A stretch of 64,000 nucleotides of DNA from Streptomyces sp. CHD11 (GTDB lineage: Bacteria > Actinomycetota > Actinomycetes > Streptomycetales > Streptomycetaceae), in the NCBI RefSeq assembly GCF_018638295.1, contig NZ_JABTTS010000021.1, positions 43,952 through 107,951 of the forward strand. The letters run 5' to 3'. Made by a program: the position numbers and the translations under genes. Under the pieces are notes generated by a model. That model saw only the letters and a program-made list of their open reading frames with translations, ran no database searches and was not told the origin of the DNA. Positions within the stretch are counted from its first letter, which is position 1, and every line of letters starts with the position of its first letter. Of the stretch, positions 25,174 to 33,912 are shown piece by piece.

Positions 25174-25545
25174 ATGAGCACGATCGAACTGACCGCGCGA
25201 TCCTTTGACGAGGTCATCTCCGACAACGACTTCGTGGTGATCGATTTCTGGGCCGAATGGTGCGGTCCCTGCCGCACGTTCGGCCCGGTCTTCGAAACGG
25301 TCTCCGCCAGACACGAGGACATCGTCTTCGGCAAGGTCGACACCGCCTCACAACGCGACCTCGCCCAGGCCTTCCAGATCACGTCCATCCCCACCCTGAT
25401 GATCGTGCGCGAGAGGATCGCCGTCTTCCGCCGGCCCGGCGCCCTGCCCGAAGCCGCCCTCGACGGACTTCTCGCCCAGGCCCGCGACCTCGACATGGAC
25501 CAGGTACGCGCTTCCCTCGCCGCGGAGGGCGGGAAGAACAGGTAG
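25174..25545 (+). CDS. thioredoxin
   Basis: 123 residues. The active site WAEWCGPC has Cys30 and Cys33. The cis-proline loop is SIPTLMIV, and the conserved VIDFWAEWCGPC strand-helix is intact. It is a cytosolic disulfide reductase. The C-terminus extends about 15 residues past the usual end with a charged tail. It follows the MFS exporter on the same strand and may share its transcript. It appears to be an accessory thioredoxin rather than the housekeeping trxA copy, which is usually near the origin in Streptomyces. Confidence 0.92.
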   Translation: MSTIELTARSFDEVISDNDFVVIDFWAEWCGPCRTFGPVFETVSARHEDIVFGKVDTASQRDLAQAFQITSIPTLMIVRERIAVFRRPGALPEAALDGLLAQARDLDMDQVRASLAAEGGKNR

Positions 25546-25689
25546 CGCAAGGAAGCGGCACGCCGGCCGCAGGACTCGTCACAGGGCCGGGCCGCGTGCC
25601 TCGCGCTCTCCGTGCCGAAGAGGCCGGCGAGGCTCCTGGACGAGGAGGTCACGGACGGTCTTCCGGGCCGGCTCCGGGCCGGGAGCAGC

Positions 25690-26853
25690 TCACAGGAAGC
25701 GCCGGACCGGGGTGACCGCCGCTTCGGCGAGGCGCTCGGGCAGCGGGCGGCGCTTCCAGCGGGCCGGATCGACGGGCTCGCTCAGCGCGCGGTCGGCATC
25801 GAAGTCGGCGTCCAGCGACGCGGTGAAGTCCTCGTCGAGGACGGCCAGCATGACCTCCTCGTCGTGCTCCATCGAGCGGCGGTTGAAGTTGCTGGAGCCG
25901 ATGAGGGAACAGACGCCGTCCACCGTGATGATCTTCGTGTGGAGCATGGTCGGCTGGTACTCCCGCACCTCGACGCCCGCTTCGGCCAGGGCCTGGTAGT
26001 ACTGCCGCCCGGCCAGCAGACAGGCCCGCTGGTCGGTGTGCGGTCCGGGCAGCAGGATCTCCACCCGCACCCCCCGGCGGGCGGCGTCGGCCAGCAGGCC
26101 GATGAAGTACGCGTCGGGCGCGAAGTAGGCCGTGGAGAGCCGGAAGCGCTCCCGCGCGGAGGTGATCACCACGCGCAGCAGCGTCTGCATGTCCTGCCAG
26201 CCGAAGCTCGCCGAGCCCCGCACCACCTGGACCGTGGCGGTCCCGGGCTGCTCCTGGGGGGTGAAGCGGTCGTGGTCGTCGTACAGGTCCTCATGACACT
26301 CCGCCCAGTTCTGGGCGAAGGCCGCGGCTATGCCGTCCACGGCGGGCCCCCTGACCCGCACATGGGTGTCGCGCCACTCGCCCGGGTTCCGGGCGTCGCC
26401 GCACCACTCCTCGGCGATACCGACGCCCCCGGTGAACGCGGTGTGCTCGTCGGTGACCAGCACCTTGCGGTGACAGCGGTGGTTCTGCCGCATCGGTGAC
26501 AGCCGCGTCGGCTTGCGGAACCAGGCCACCTGGACGCCGGCCTCCGCCATGGCGTCCAGCAGATCCGGCTCGATCTCCTTGGCGCCGAATCCGTCCAGCA
26601 GCAGTCGTACGCGCACTCCCGCGCGCGCCCGGTCGGCCAGCGCGCCGGCGAACTCCCGCGCGATGTCGCCCCGCCAGTACACGAAGGTCATCATGTCGAC
26701 GGTGTGTTCCGCCGCGCGGACCGCCGCCAGCATCTCGGGGAAGATCCGGTCGCCGTTGCGCAGCGGCACGAGTTCGTTGCCCTCGGTCGCGGCGATGCCG
26801 AGGAGCCGTTCCAGCCGTCTGCGCAGCCGTTTTCTCTCCGCCTGTGGTGTCAT
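25690..26853 (-). CDS. phospholipase D-family protein (cardiolipin synthase-like)
   Basis: 387 residues with two HKD motifs: HRKVLVTD at 128-135 and HTKIITVD at 305-312, each followed by a glycine-rich stretch (FTGGVGI and LIGSSNFNRRS). The pair forms one active site that transfers phosphatidyl groups through a covalent histidine. There is no N-terminal membrane anchor, unlike classical cardiolipin synthases. It could be a soluble cardiolipin synthase or a phospholipase. It is convergent with the thioredoxin gene. Confidence 0.87.
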   Translation of the reverse strand: MTPQAERKRLRRRLERLLGIAATEGNELVPLRNGDRIFPEMLAAVRAAEHTVDMMTFVYWRGDIAREFAGALADRARAGVRVRLLLDGFGAKEIEPDLLDAMAEAGVQVAWFRKPTRLSPMRQNHRCHRKVLVTDEHTAFTGGVGIAEEWCGDARNPGEWRDTHVRVRGPAVDGIAAAFAQNWAECHEDLYDDHDRFTPQEQPGTATVQVVRGSASFGWQDMQTLLRVVITSARERFRLSTAYFAPDAYFIGLLADAARRGVRVEILLPGPHTDQRACLLAGRQYYQALAEAGVEVREYQPTMLHTKIITVDGVCSLIGSSNFNRRSMEHDEEVMLAVLDEDFTASLDADFDADRALSEPVDPARWKRRPLPERLAEAAVTPVRRFL

Positions 26854-27076
26854 GCGTCCTCTCCCCTGTGGTGCTCGTCGGGTCCCGACGGCGTCGCCGG
26901 TCGGGCCCGTGGGCCCTCTCTCTTGTTGCCGTTGCCGGTGCTTTCAAGCAGGGAGGCGCGGCACGCGGAGGGGGAGGGCCGGGGGCGGCTGGCGTCCTGT
27001 GGTGGTCATGGGGCGAGGGGCGTAGGACGGAGGTGCGGGGCCGACCGTCGGTGCCCGCCGCCCCCCGGGAGGAACC

Positions 27077-27445
27077 ATGACCCAGCAGCAGCCCACGACG
27101 ATGGAACCGATGAGCAGGGAGATGCAGGACTGCGTCCAGGCCTGCATGTCCTGCCACGGTGTGTGCGAGGAGACCATGAGCTCCTGTCTGCAGACGGGCG
27201 GCCAGGCCCGGATGCCGATCCTGCGGGCGCTCATGGACTGTTCGGAGATGACCCGCATGTGCGCCGACATGATGATGCGCCGCTCACCGCTGGCGGACGA
27301 GATGTGCATGATGTGCGCGCAGGCCTGCGACCTGTGCGCCGAGGCGTGCATGTCCATGCCGGACGACGACCGGATGATGCGCTGCGCGGAGTCCTGCCGC
27401 CGCTGCTCCGAGATGTGCCGTGCCATGGCCGGCAGCACGATGTGA
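27077..27445 (+). CDS. four-helix-bundle copper-binding protein (DUF326, Csp-like)
   Basis: 122 residues with 16 cysteines and 23 methionines, mostly spaced as CxxxC along helices (for example DCVQACMSCHGVC and MCMMCAQACDLCAEAC). This is the ferritin-like four-helix DUF326 family, whose studied members (copper storage proteins) store Cu(I) inside the bundle. No signal peptide, so cytosolic. GGGAGGAACC directly before the ATG is a strong ribosome-binding site. It stands alone, divergent from the PLD gene and convergent with an LCP gene whose stop is only 20 bp away. Confidence 0.85.
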   Translation: MTQQQPTTMEPMSREMQDCVQACMSCHGVCEETMSSCLQTGGQARMPILRALMDCSEMTRMCADMMMRRSPLADEMCMMCAQACDLCAEACMSMPDDDRMMRCAESCRRCSEMCRAMAGSTM

Positions 27446-27465
27446 CCGTGTCCGGGTGTCCGTCG

Positions 27466-28749
27466 TCAGTTGCCCTTGACGGTGACCTTCTCGTCCTTGT
27501 TCAGCTGGCTCACCAGCTGCTTCACCTTCGCCTTGTCCCACAGCAGGTTGCCGCCGGTGCTGCCCGCGAGCGGCATGTTCATGGAGGTGCCCTCGCCTCC
27601 GGTGACGCCCTTCATCGACCAGAACATGTCGGCCAGGTCGAACAGGCCCATGTCCTCGTCGACGATCAGGGAGTCCAGGCCGGCACCCATGGTCGGGTAC
27701 AGCTTGAAGGGGTTGAGGACCGTGCCCGGGGTGGCCACCTGGCCGGCGAGGGCCGAGAGGAACTTCTGCTGGTTCTTCGTGCGGTCCAGGTCGGAGCCGG
27801 GCAGCGCGTACCGGGTGCGCACGAAGGCGAGGGCCTCCTCGCCGTTCAGGGTCTGCTTGCCCTTCCTGAAGTCGGCGCCGGACTTGGTGTCCTTGATGTC
27901 CCGCGGGATGTCCATCTCCACCCCGCCGACCGCGTCCACGATGTTCGCGAAGCCGGCGAAGCCGATCTCCACGTAGTGGTCGATGTGCAGTCCGGTGTTG
28001 AACTCGACCGTACGGACCAGCAGTTCGGGCCCGTCCTCGGCATACGCGGCGTTGAGCTTCACCTGCCGGCCGGTCCCGGGGTAGGTCTTGCCCGACTCGG
28101 ACCCCTTGAAGGAGGGGATCTCGACGTTCGAGTCACGGGGCAGCGATATCAGGGTCGGGCCGTTGTCCCCGGTGTGCAGGATCATCACCGAGTCCGTGCG
28201 CTTGCCCTCGGCGGAGCCGGTGCGCAGCTTCTTCTTGTCCTCGTCGGACAGGCCCTCACGGCTGTCGGAGCCGACGATCAGGTAGTTGGTGCCCTCGCCC
28301 TTCTCGGGCCGCTCGATCACCTTCGACAGGTCGACCTCGCGGTTGAGCTTGGAGTCGGCCCAGAAGTACGTGCCGACGGTCGTCACGACCAGCACGGTCA
28401 CGACCGTGATCGCCGTCCACTTGATACGGCGCCGCCAGTCGGGCGCGGGCCGCTGCGGGCCGTAGGCGCCTTCACCGCCACCGGGACCGCCGCCACCGGG
28501 GCCGCCACCGGCGGGCGAGCCGTAGACCTGGCCGGTGTTGTAGCCGCTGTCGAAGCCGCCGTGGCCGCTGCCGTCCACGTACGAGGGCTGCTGCGGAACT
28601 CCGCCGTACCCGGCCTGCCCGGCAGGGGCCGCCTGACCGCGGCGCACCTGCCGCATGACACGGGCGCTCTCGGGCTGTGCGCTCCCGCTCCCGCGTCCGT
28701 AGCGACTGCCGCGGTTGTTGTCGGACCGTGCCTCGGGCCAATCATTCAT
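27466..28749 (-). CDS. LCP (LytR-CpsA-Psr) family glycopolymer transferase, copy 1
   Basis: 427 residues. A 120-residue cytoplasmic Gly/Gln/Tyr-rich tail precedes one transmembrane helix (WTAITVVTVLVVTTVGTYF). The extracellular LCP domain follows with NYLIVGSDSREG, TLISLPRDSNVEIP, KLNAAYAEDGPELLVRTVE and LAFVRTRYALPGSDLDRTKNQQ. LCP proteins transfer lipid-linked glycopolymers onto peptidoglycan. No LytR_C domain. ATG 28749 has no clear Shine-Dalgarno but the N-terminus MNDWPEARSDNN is typical of Streptomyces orthologues. Divergent from the thioesterase gene. Confidence 0.88.
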   Translation of the reverse strand: MNDWPEARSDNNRGSRYGRGSGSAQPESARVMRQVRRGQAAPAGQAGYGGVPQQPSYVDGSGHGGFDSGYNTGQVYGSPAGGGPGGGGPGGGEGAYGPQRPAPDWRRRIKWTAITVVTVLVVTTVGTYFWADSKLNREVDLSKVIERPEKGEGTNYLIVGSDSREGLSDEDKKKLRTGSAEGKRTDSVMILHTGDNGPTLISLPRDSNVEIPSFKGSESGKTYPGTGRQVKLNAAYAEDGPELLVRTVEFNTGLHIDHYVEIGFAGFANIVDAVGGVEMDIPRDIKDTKSGADFRKGKQTLNGEEALAFVRTRYALPGSDLDRTKNQQKFLSALAGQVATPGTVLNPFKLYPTMGAGLDSLIVDEDMGLFDLADMFWSMKGVTGGEGTSMNMPLAGSTGGNLLWDKAKVKQLVSQLNKDEKVTVKGN

Positions 28750-28869
28750 GGGAGACAGTGTGCAGGTCCGGGCGGTGCGCCATGCAAGAGTCGTCGGAAA
28801 ATCAGAGCAGTGCTGTTGCGAAGCCGGCACAAACCGGGGCGGACCCCACCTCGGCATAAGGTGGAGTCC

Positions 28870-29427
28870 ATGACAGACCAGGCCCCAGCCGCGGCAGCGG
28901 AGCGTCCGGACATACCGGGCAAGTCCATCGCGGCGTCCCGTACGACCCTCAGCCACATCATGACGCACAGCGACACCAACCTCCTCGGTACGGTGCACGG
29001 CGGAGTGATCATGAAGTTGGTGGACGACGCCGCGGGTGCCGTCGCCGGCCGGCACTCGGGAGGGCCGGCCGTCACCGCCTCCATGGACGAGATGGCCTTC
29101 CTCGAGCCGGTTCGCGTGGGTGACCTGGTCCATGTGAAGGCCCAGGTCAACTGGACCGGCCGGACCTCGATGGAGGTCGGGGTGCGGGTGCTGGCCGAGC
29201 GCTGGAACGAGTCCACTCCGGCCACCCAGGTCGGCTCCGCGTACCTGGTGTTCGCGGCCGTCGACGCCGACGGCAAGCCGCGCCGGGTGCCACCGGTGAT
29301 ACCGGAGACCGAGCAGGACAAGCGCCGCTACCAGGAGGCCCAGATCCGCCGCACCCACCGGCTCTCCCGCCGCCGCGCCATCATGGACCTGAGAGAGAAA
29401 CGAGCCGCCGAAGGCTTCGACGACTGA
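28870..29427 (+). CDS. acyl-CoA thioesterase, hotdog fold
   Basis: 185 residues. The hotdog core LLGTVHGGVIMKLVDDAAGAVAGRHSGG followed by ASMDEMAFLEPVRVGDLVHV is that of the acyl-CoA hydrolase (YciA/BACH) family, with the catalytic aspartate in the VDDAAG helix. It would cleave acyl-CoA to free acid and CoA. The C-terminal 35 residues are very basic. ATG 28870 with GGTGGAG just upstream. It sits between LCP genes but is divergent from copy 1 and convergent with copy 2, so there is no operon link to them. Confidence 0.88.
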   Translation: MTDQAPAAAAERPDIPGKSIAASRTTLSHIMTHSDTNLLGTVHGGVIMKLVDDAAGAVAGRHSGGPAVTASMDEMAFLEPVRVGDLVHVKAQVNWTGRTSMEVGVRVLAERWNESTPATQVGSAYLVFAAVDADGKPRRVPPVIPETEQDKRRYQEAQIRRTHRLSRRRAIMDLREKRAAEGFDD

Positions 29428-29468
29428 CCCGGGGGCGGCAGGGGCGCGGGGACCTGCGCAAGTCGTCC

Positions 29469-29550
29469 CTGGGGGGAGCGGCCCCCAGGGGCGACGGGGA
29501 TCCCCCCGCTCATGCCCGCTCCTGGGGGAGAAGCCGAGAGCGGGGGAGGC
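29469..29550. repeat. GC-rich extragenic hairpin cluster
   Basis: Between convergent genes: CTGGGGG-N6-CCCCCAG at 29469-29488, then CCCCCGCTC (from about 29504) pairing with GAGCGGGGG near 29538-29546. This resembles the Streptomyces intergenic repeat class also seen at 5.1 kb and probably serves as a terminator. Confidence 0.5.
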
Positions 29551-29646
29551 AAGGGGCGGCGGGGGCCGGGATCCCCACATCGCACCCGCCGCCGGCGGGA
29601 CACCGGCCCCGGCCGCGACGGAGCCGCACCGCCCCGGGACAGTCCC

Positions 29647-31122
29647 TCAGGAACAGCTCACCTCATCGCCCCGCACCACCCCGAGCTCCCCCTGACCCGG
29701 ATCCTCGGCACGAACCTTCCGCACCTTCTCGAAATCACCCCCCGCGATCACCTTCAACACGGCCCCCTGCCCCTTCACCGCCCGCAGCTCGCTGCCCGGC
29801 AGCGCCGCCGCCAGCGACTTCGCGGAGCGGTCCCAGCGGGGGTCATAGGCGACGACCGTGCGTTCCACGTCCCGCTCGGCCGCGTTGACCGGCACCCGGG
29901 TCGTATCGAAGCCGGTGGCCGCCAGCGCCGCGTCCACCCGCCGGCCGAGTCCCGCGGCGCCGGTGCCGTTCTCGACCTGCACCCGGATCTGCCGGGGATC
30001 CACCGGCACCCGCTGCGCCGCGCCGGGTGACCGGTGCCCGGAGAGCGGCTGGTCCCGGCGGAGCGCGTCGAAGACGCGCTCGGACTTCTCGGCGTCCCAC
30101 TTCAGGGTCGAGCCGACATCCTTCACCAGGTGGCCCATCTTCGCGATCGGCACGGTGGTGAACTCGGAGGAGGACGGCGAGAAGTTGCGCATCGCCCGGC
30201 CGAGGTCCAGCAGTTCGCCGGTGCCGAAGCCCTTGTCGGCGCGGACCGAGCCGAGCACCGCACGGGTCACGTCCCGGAATTTCATCGGGTTCAGCAGGAT
30301 GCCGGAGGAGGTGGCGCGTTCCACCAGCGCCGCCATGAAGTGCTGCTGGCGTTTCATCCGGCTCAGGTCGGAGGCGCCGTCCACATGCCGGGCGCGGACG
30401 TACCGCAGGGCCTCGCCGCCCTCCAGGGTGTGCCGTCCGGCCGCCAGGTCGAGGCCGGTCCGGCTGTCCCTCAGCCGCCGGTCGGTGCAGATCTCGACGC
30501 CGCCGACCACGTCGACGGTCTTCATGAAGCTGGTGAAGTCGACCTCGAGGTAGTGGTCGATCTTCACCCGGGTCATCTTCTCGACGGTACGCACGGTCAG
30601 CTGCGGCCCGCCCTCCGCGTACGCGGCGTTGAGCTTGACCGGGTGCCCCTCGTGCTGCCGCCCGCTCAGCCGGTCGGTGTGCGGGGGTGTCTCGGCGTAG
30701 GAGTCGCGGGGCAGGCTGACCACGCTGGCGCGGTCCCGGTCCTCCGAGATGTGCACGATCATGATCGTGTCGGTGCAGTGGCAGGGTGTCCCGCCGAGCC
30801 GGTACTTCTCCTGCTCCTCCTTGCCGATCTTCTCGCGGCCGTCCGTGCCGACGAGCAGGATGTTCATGCCGTGACCGGCCTCGGGGCGGTTCTTCATGTC
30901 GCGGAACGGGTCGACCCGGGCGATGTCCTCGTCGAGACCGCTGAGCACGGCGTGCCCGATCCCGGCGCAGGCGAGCACCACGACCGACAGGGTGGTGACC
31001 GTGCGCAGGAACCAGCGCGGCTTGCGGCGAGGGGGCGCGGAAGGGCGCGCGCCCGGGCGTGACTGCCGCGAGGGGCGCTGGGGCGCGGGGCGGGGCCGGG
31101 GAGACCGCGGCGGCGTGGGCAA
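29647..31122 (-). CDS. LCP family glycopolymer transferase with LytR_C domain, copy 2
   Basis: 491 residues. A basic, Pro-rich N-terminus precedes one transmembrane helix (TTLSVVVLACAGIGHAVL). The LCP domain has NILLVGTDGRE, SVVSLPRDSYAETP and LRYVRARHVDGASDLSRMKRQQ. A C-terminal LytR_C domain follows from about residue 390 (IRVQVENGTGAAGLGRRV). The TTG start at 31122 is chosen because GGAGG lies 7 nt upstream; the frame remains open to 31197. It is divergent from a family 2 glycosyltransferase gene, whose product could build a substrate for it. Confidence 0.87.
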   Translation of the reverse strand: MPTPPRSPRPRPAPQRPSRQSRPGARPSAPPRRKPRWFLRTVTTLSVVVLACAGIGHAVLSGLDEDIARVDPFRDMKNRPEAGHGMNILLVGTDGREKIGKEEQEKYRLGGTPCHCTDTIMIVHISEDRDRASVVSLPRDSYAETPPHTDRLSGRQHEGHPVKLNAAYAEGGPQLTVRTVEKMTRVKIDHYLEVDFTSFMKTVDVVGGVEICTDRRLRDSRTGLDLAAGRHTLEGGEALRYVRARHVDGASDLSRMKRQQHFMAALVERATSSGILLNPMKFRDVTRAVLGSVRADKGFGTGELLDLGRAMRNFSPSSSEFTTVPIAKMGHLVKDVGSTLKWDAEKSERVFDALRRDQPLSGHRSPGAAQRVPVDPRQIRVQVENGTGAAGLGRRVDAALAATGFDTTRVPVNAAERDVERTVVAYDPRWDRSAKSLAAALPGSELRAVKGQGAVLKVIAGGDFEKVRKVRAEDPGQGELGVVRGDEVSCS

Positions 31123-31250
31123 GGGGGCACCTCCGGACGACGGCCGTGCGGGGAATCGTGAGCACCGTAGGCCGATACGATCTGCGGCCCCGTGCACAGC
31201 CCCCCGGCGCGCGCACCGGTGTCCCCCGTTCGCGGTAACGTGAGGCTCCT

Positions 31251-32288
31251 ATGAACGCCAATCCCGACGTGCGGCTCCCCGCCGTTTCCGTGATCATGCC
31301 CGTCCTCGACGAGGAGCGGCATCTGCGTGGCTCGGTCCGCGCGATCCTCGCCCAGGAGTACTCCGGCGAGATGGAGGTCGTGATCGCCCTCGGTCCGTCC
31401 ACGGACCGCACGGACGAGATCGCCGCCGAACTGGTGGCCGAGGACCCGCGCGTGCACACCGTGCCCAATCCGACCGGCCGCACCCCGGCCGCCCTCAACG
31501 CGGCGATCGAGGCCTCGCGCCATCCGGTCGTGGTCCGCGTCGACGGGCACGGGATGCTCTCCCCGAACTACATCGCCACCGCCGTGCGGCTCCTGGAGGA
31601 GACCGGCGCGCAGAACGTCGGCGGCATCATGCACGCCGAGGGGGAGAACGACTGGGAGCACGCCGTCGCCGCCGCGATGACGTCGAGGATCGGTGTGGGC
31701 AACGCCGCCTTCCACACCGGCGGCGCGGCCGGCCCCGCCGAGACCGTCTTCCTCGGGGTCTTCCGCCGCGAGGCGCTGGAGCGGCAGGGCGGATACAACG
31801 TGGAGTTCATCCGCGCCCAGGACTGGGAGCTGAACTTCCGCATCCGGGAGGCCGGCGGGCTGATCTGGTTCTCGCCGGAGCTGAAGGTGTCCTACCGGCC
31901 CCGTCCGAGCGTCCGGGCGCTGGCCAAGCAGTACAAGGACTACGGCCGGTGGCGGCACGTGGTGGCCCGCTACCACTCCGGTTCCATCAACCTGCGCTAT
32001 CTCGCCCCGCCGGCCGCGGTGTGCGCGATCGCGGCCGGAATCCTGGTGGGCGCGGTGCTCACGCCGTGGGGGCTGCTGGTGCCCGGTGGGTACCTCGCGG
32101 CGATCGTTGCCGGGTCCATACCGGCCGGCAAGGGGCTGCCGCTCAAGGCGCGGCTGTGGATTCCGGTGGCGCTGGCCACCATGCACATGTCCTGGGGATG
32201 GGGCTTCCTGACCAGCCCGCGCTCGCTGGCGAAGAAGGTCATCGCCTCCCGGCGTCCCGCCGTCCACGCGGACGCGCCGGCCTCCTGA
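31251..32288 (+). CDS. family 2 glycosyltransferase
   Basis: 345 residues. The GT-A domain begins AVSVIMPVLDEERHLRGSVRAIL, with ALGPSTDRTDEI and the catalytic-type VVRVDGHGMLSPNYI and RAQDWELNFRIREAGGLIW (acceptor and base region). Two C-terminal hydrophobic segments (AAVCAIAAGILVGAVLTPWG and onward) anchor it in the membrane. It resembles succinoglycan or exopolysaccharide transferases. The sugar is unknown. It is divergent from LCP copy 2 and convergent with LCP copy 3, consistent with a role in a wall or surface glycopolymer. Confidence 0.87.
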   Translation: MNANPDVRLPAVSVIMPVLDEERHLRGSVRAILAQEYSGEMEVVIALGPSTDRTDEIAAELVAEDPRVHTVPNPTGRTPAALNAAIEASRHPVVVRVDGHGMLSPNYIATAVRLLEETGAQNVGGIMHAEGENDWEHAVAAAMTSRIGVGNAAFHTGGAAGPAETVFLGVFRREALERQGGYNVEFIRAQDWELNFRIREAGGLIWFSPELKVSYRPRPSVRALAKQYKDYGRWRHVVARYHSGSINLRYLAPPAAVCAIAAGILVGAVLTPWGLLVPGGYLAAIVAGSIPAGKGLPLKARLWIPVALATMHMSWGWGFLTSPRSLAKKVIASRRPAVHADAPAS

Positions 32289-32299
32289 CGCACCGTGGA

Positions 32300-32335
32300 G
32301 CGAGGGCCCCTTCCCGGCCGGGAAGGGGCCCTCGC
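32300..32335. terminator. strong bidirectional terminator between glycosyltransferase and LCP copy 3
   Basis: A perfect self-complementary 36-bp palindrome (18-bp arms, 32300-32317 and 32318-32335; core GGGCCCCTTCCCGG) lies between stops at 32288 and 32338. Confidence 0.7.
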
Positions 32336-32337
32336 GT

Positions 32338-33912
32338 TCACCAGGTGTAGGCGGGGTCGACGTGCATACAGGCCGTGTCGTCGGCCCCGTTGAGCGGTTT
32401 CGCCGAGTCGGGGGTGGTGTCGTCCTTCTCGGGAGCGTCGTACCGCGTGCCCTCCCGCCAGTCGGCGCCCACGACGAGAGTGACTCCGGACACGTCGGTG
32501 GACCGTTTCACCTGGCCCACGGGGATACCGAGCGCCTGGGCGACGCGCCGGGCGTCGCCCTCCAGGTCGGCGCTCGGATAGCGCACCACCGTCCGCTTCT
32601 CGCTGACGGCGCCGACGGTGTCGGCGGTGGAGCCGGTGAACCCCTTCTCCCTCAGCAGCCCGGAAACCGTCCCGGCCCGGCCGGGGGCGGCCACCAGGCT
32701 GTCGGTGCGGGTGCCGTTGCTGACCTGTACGGCGATGTCGGCGTCGGCGGCGGCGAGGTCGGCCGGCGCCTTCTCCTCCGTCTTCTCCGGCTTCGCGTCC
32801 TTGCCGTCCAGCGCGATGTCCTCACGCACCAGACGGAACAGCTGCTCGGCGTCCTCGGTCGGCTCCACGCGGGCGCCCACATACCGGTTGGGCATCGTGG
32901 TCATGGTGATGCGCTCCGGCTTCACCGTGCGCAGTTCCCCGCTGAGGTCGTAGAGCTTCTTCACGGTGTCGAGACCGGGATCGACGGTGAGTGCCTCGGT
33001 GGCCTGTTCGGCCAGTCTGCGCAGCTTGTTGGGGTTGCTCAGGGTGGCGTTCTCCCGCAGTTCGCGGACCAGCGAGTTCATGTACATGTGCTGTGCCTCG
33101 GCGCGGGCGAGGTCGCTGCCGTCCTCGAAGCCGTAGCGGGTACGCAGCCACTGCAGGGCCTGCTCGCCCTTGACGGGGTGGGTGCCCTTCTCCAGTTTCA
33201 GCCCGGAGCCGTGTCCCTGGCTGTCGCGCGAGTGGATGTTGGCGTCGACGCACACCGGAACGCCGCCGACCGCGTCGGCCATGGCCACCACGCCCGCGAA
33301 GTCGACCATGACGAAGTGGTCGATGTGGATGCCGGTGAGCTCCTGCCAGGTGGCCACGGTGCAGCCCGGACCGCCGTGTCCGAGGCTCTGGTTGGTCATC
33401 GTCCGCCCGTTGCTCGCCGGGTAGACCGTTCCGTCGTCCGGGTCGGTGCACTTGGGGATCTCGACCAGGGTGTCGCGCGGCATGCTGATCACGGACATAT
33501 TGGTGCGGTCGGCGGAGAGATGGACCAGCATCTGCACGTCGGCGAGCGGGGTGGAGCCGAATGTCTCCCGGGCTCCGCCGAGTTGCTGGTTCTCCTTGCT
33601 GTCCCGGGCGTCGCTGCCGATGAGCAGGATGTTCAGCGGGGTCTGCCCGGCCGCGTTCGGCGTCGGCTGGGCGACCTTGTTGTCGCCCAGGTTGAGGGCG
33701 TCCTTCTTGATGTTGGCGTTCAGCTGCCGGTAGTAGACGTAGCCCGCTCCGGCAGCGCCGATTATCAGCAGGGCGAGCACCGCGGCCGACCACCTGAGCA
33801 GCCGGCGTACGCGTCGCGGGCGGGGGCTGCTGCCACCGGCGGGCGGACCCTCGTCCGGGCCCTCCTCGTGCGCCTCGTCACGGAGTGTCTCCCGCGTGGC
33901 GTTCTGCGTCAC
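32338..33912 (-). CDS. LCP family glycopolymer transferase with LytR_C domain, copy 3
   Basis: 524 residues. A 40-residue acidic and basic N-terminus precedes one transmembrane helix (LRWSAAVLALLIIGAAGAGYVYY). The LCP domain shows NILLIGSDARDSKEN, SVISMPRDTLVEIP, TNQSLGHGG and LQWLRTRYGFEDGSDLARAEAQ. A LytR_C domain follows at about 415-510 (IAVQVSNGTRTDSLV). GTG 33912 is used because the family N-terminus begins near there; the frame is open to 34257. It is the last gene before a terminator and lies downstream of LCP copy 4 on the same strand, separated by 332 bp. Confidence 0.87.
   Translation of the reverse strand: MTQNATRETLRDEAHEEGPDEGPPAGGSSPRPRRVRRLLRWSAAVLALLIIGAAGAGYVYYRQLNANIKKDALNLGDNKVAQPTPNAAGQTPLNILLIGSDARDSKENQQLGGARETFGSTPLADVQMLVHLSADRTNMSVISMPRDTLVEIPKCTDPDDGTVYPASNGRTMTNQSLGHGGPGCTVATWQELTGIHIDHFVMVDFAGVVAMADAVGGVPVCVDANIHSRDSQGHGSGLKLEKGTHPVKGEQALQWLRTRYGFEDGSDLARAEAQHMYMNSLVRELRENATLSNPNKLRRLAEQATEALTVDPGLDTVKKLYDLSGELRTVKPERITMTTMPNRYVGARVEPTEDAEQLFRLVREDIALDGKDAKPEKTEEKAPADLAAADADIAVQVSNGTRTDSLVAAPGRAGTVSGLLREKGFTGSTADTVGAVSEKRTVVRYPSADLEGDARRVAQALGIPVGQVKRSTDVSGVTLVVGADWREGTRYDAPEKDDTTPDSAKPLNGADDTACMHVDPAYTW

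Noticed and set aside
17348..27445. Mobile element or integrated plasmid
   Set aside because: No integrase, transposase, tRNA or flanking direct repeats were seen; only gene content suggests insertion.
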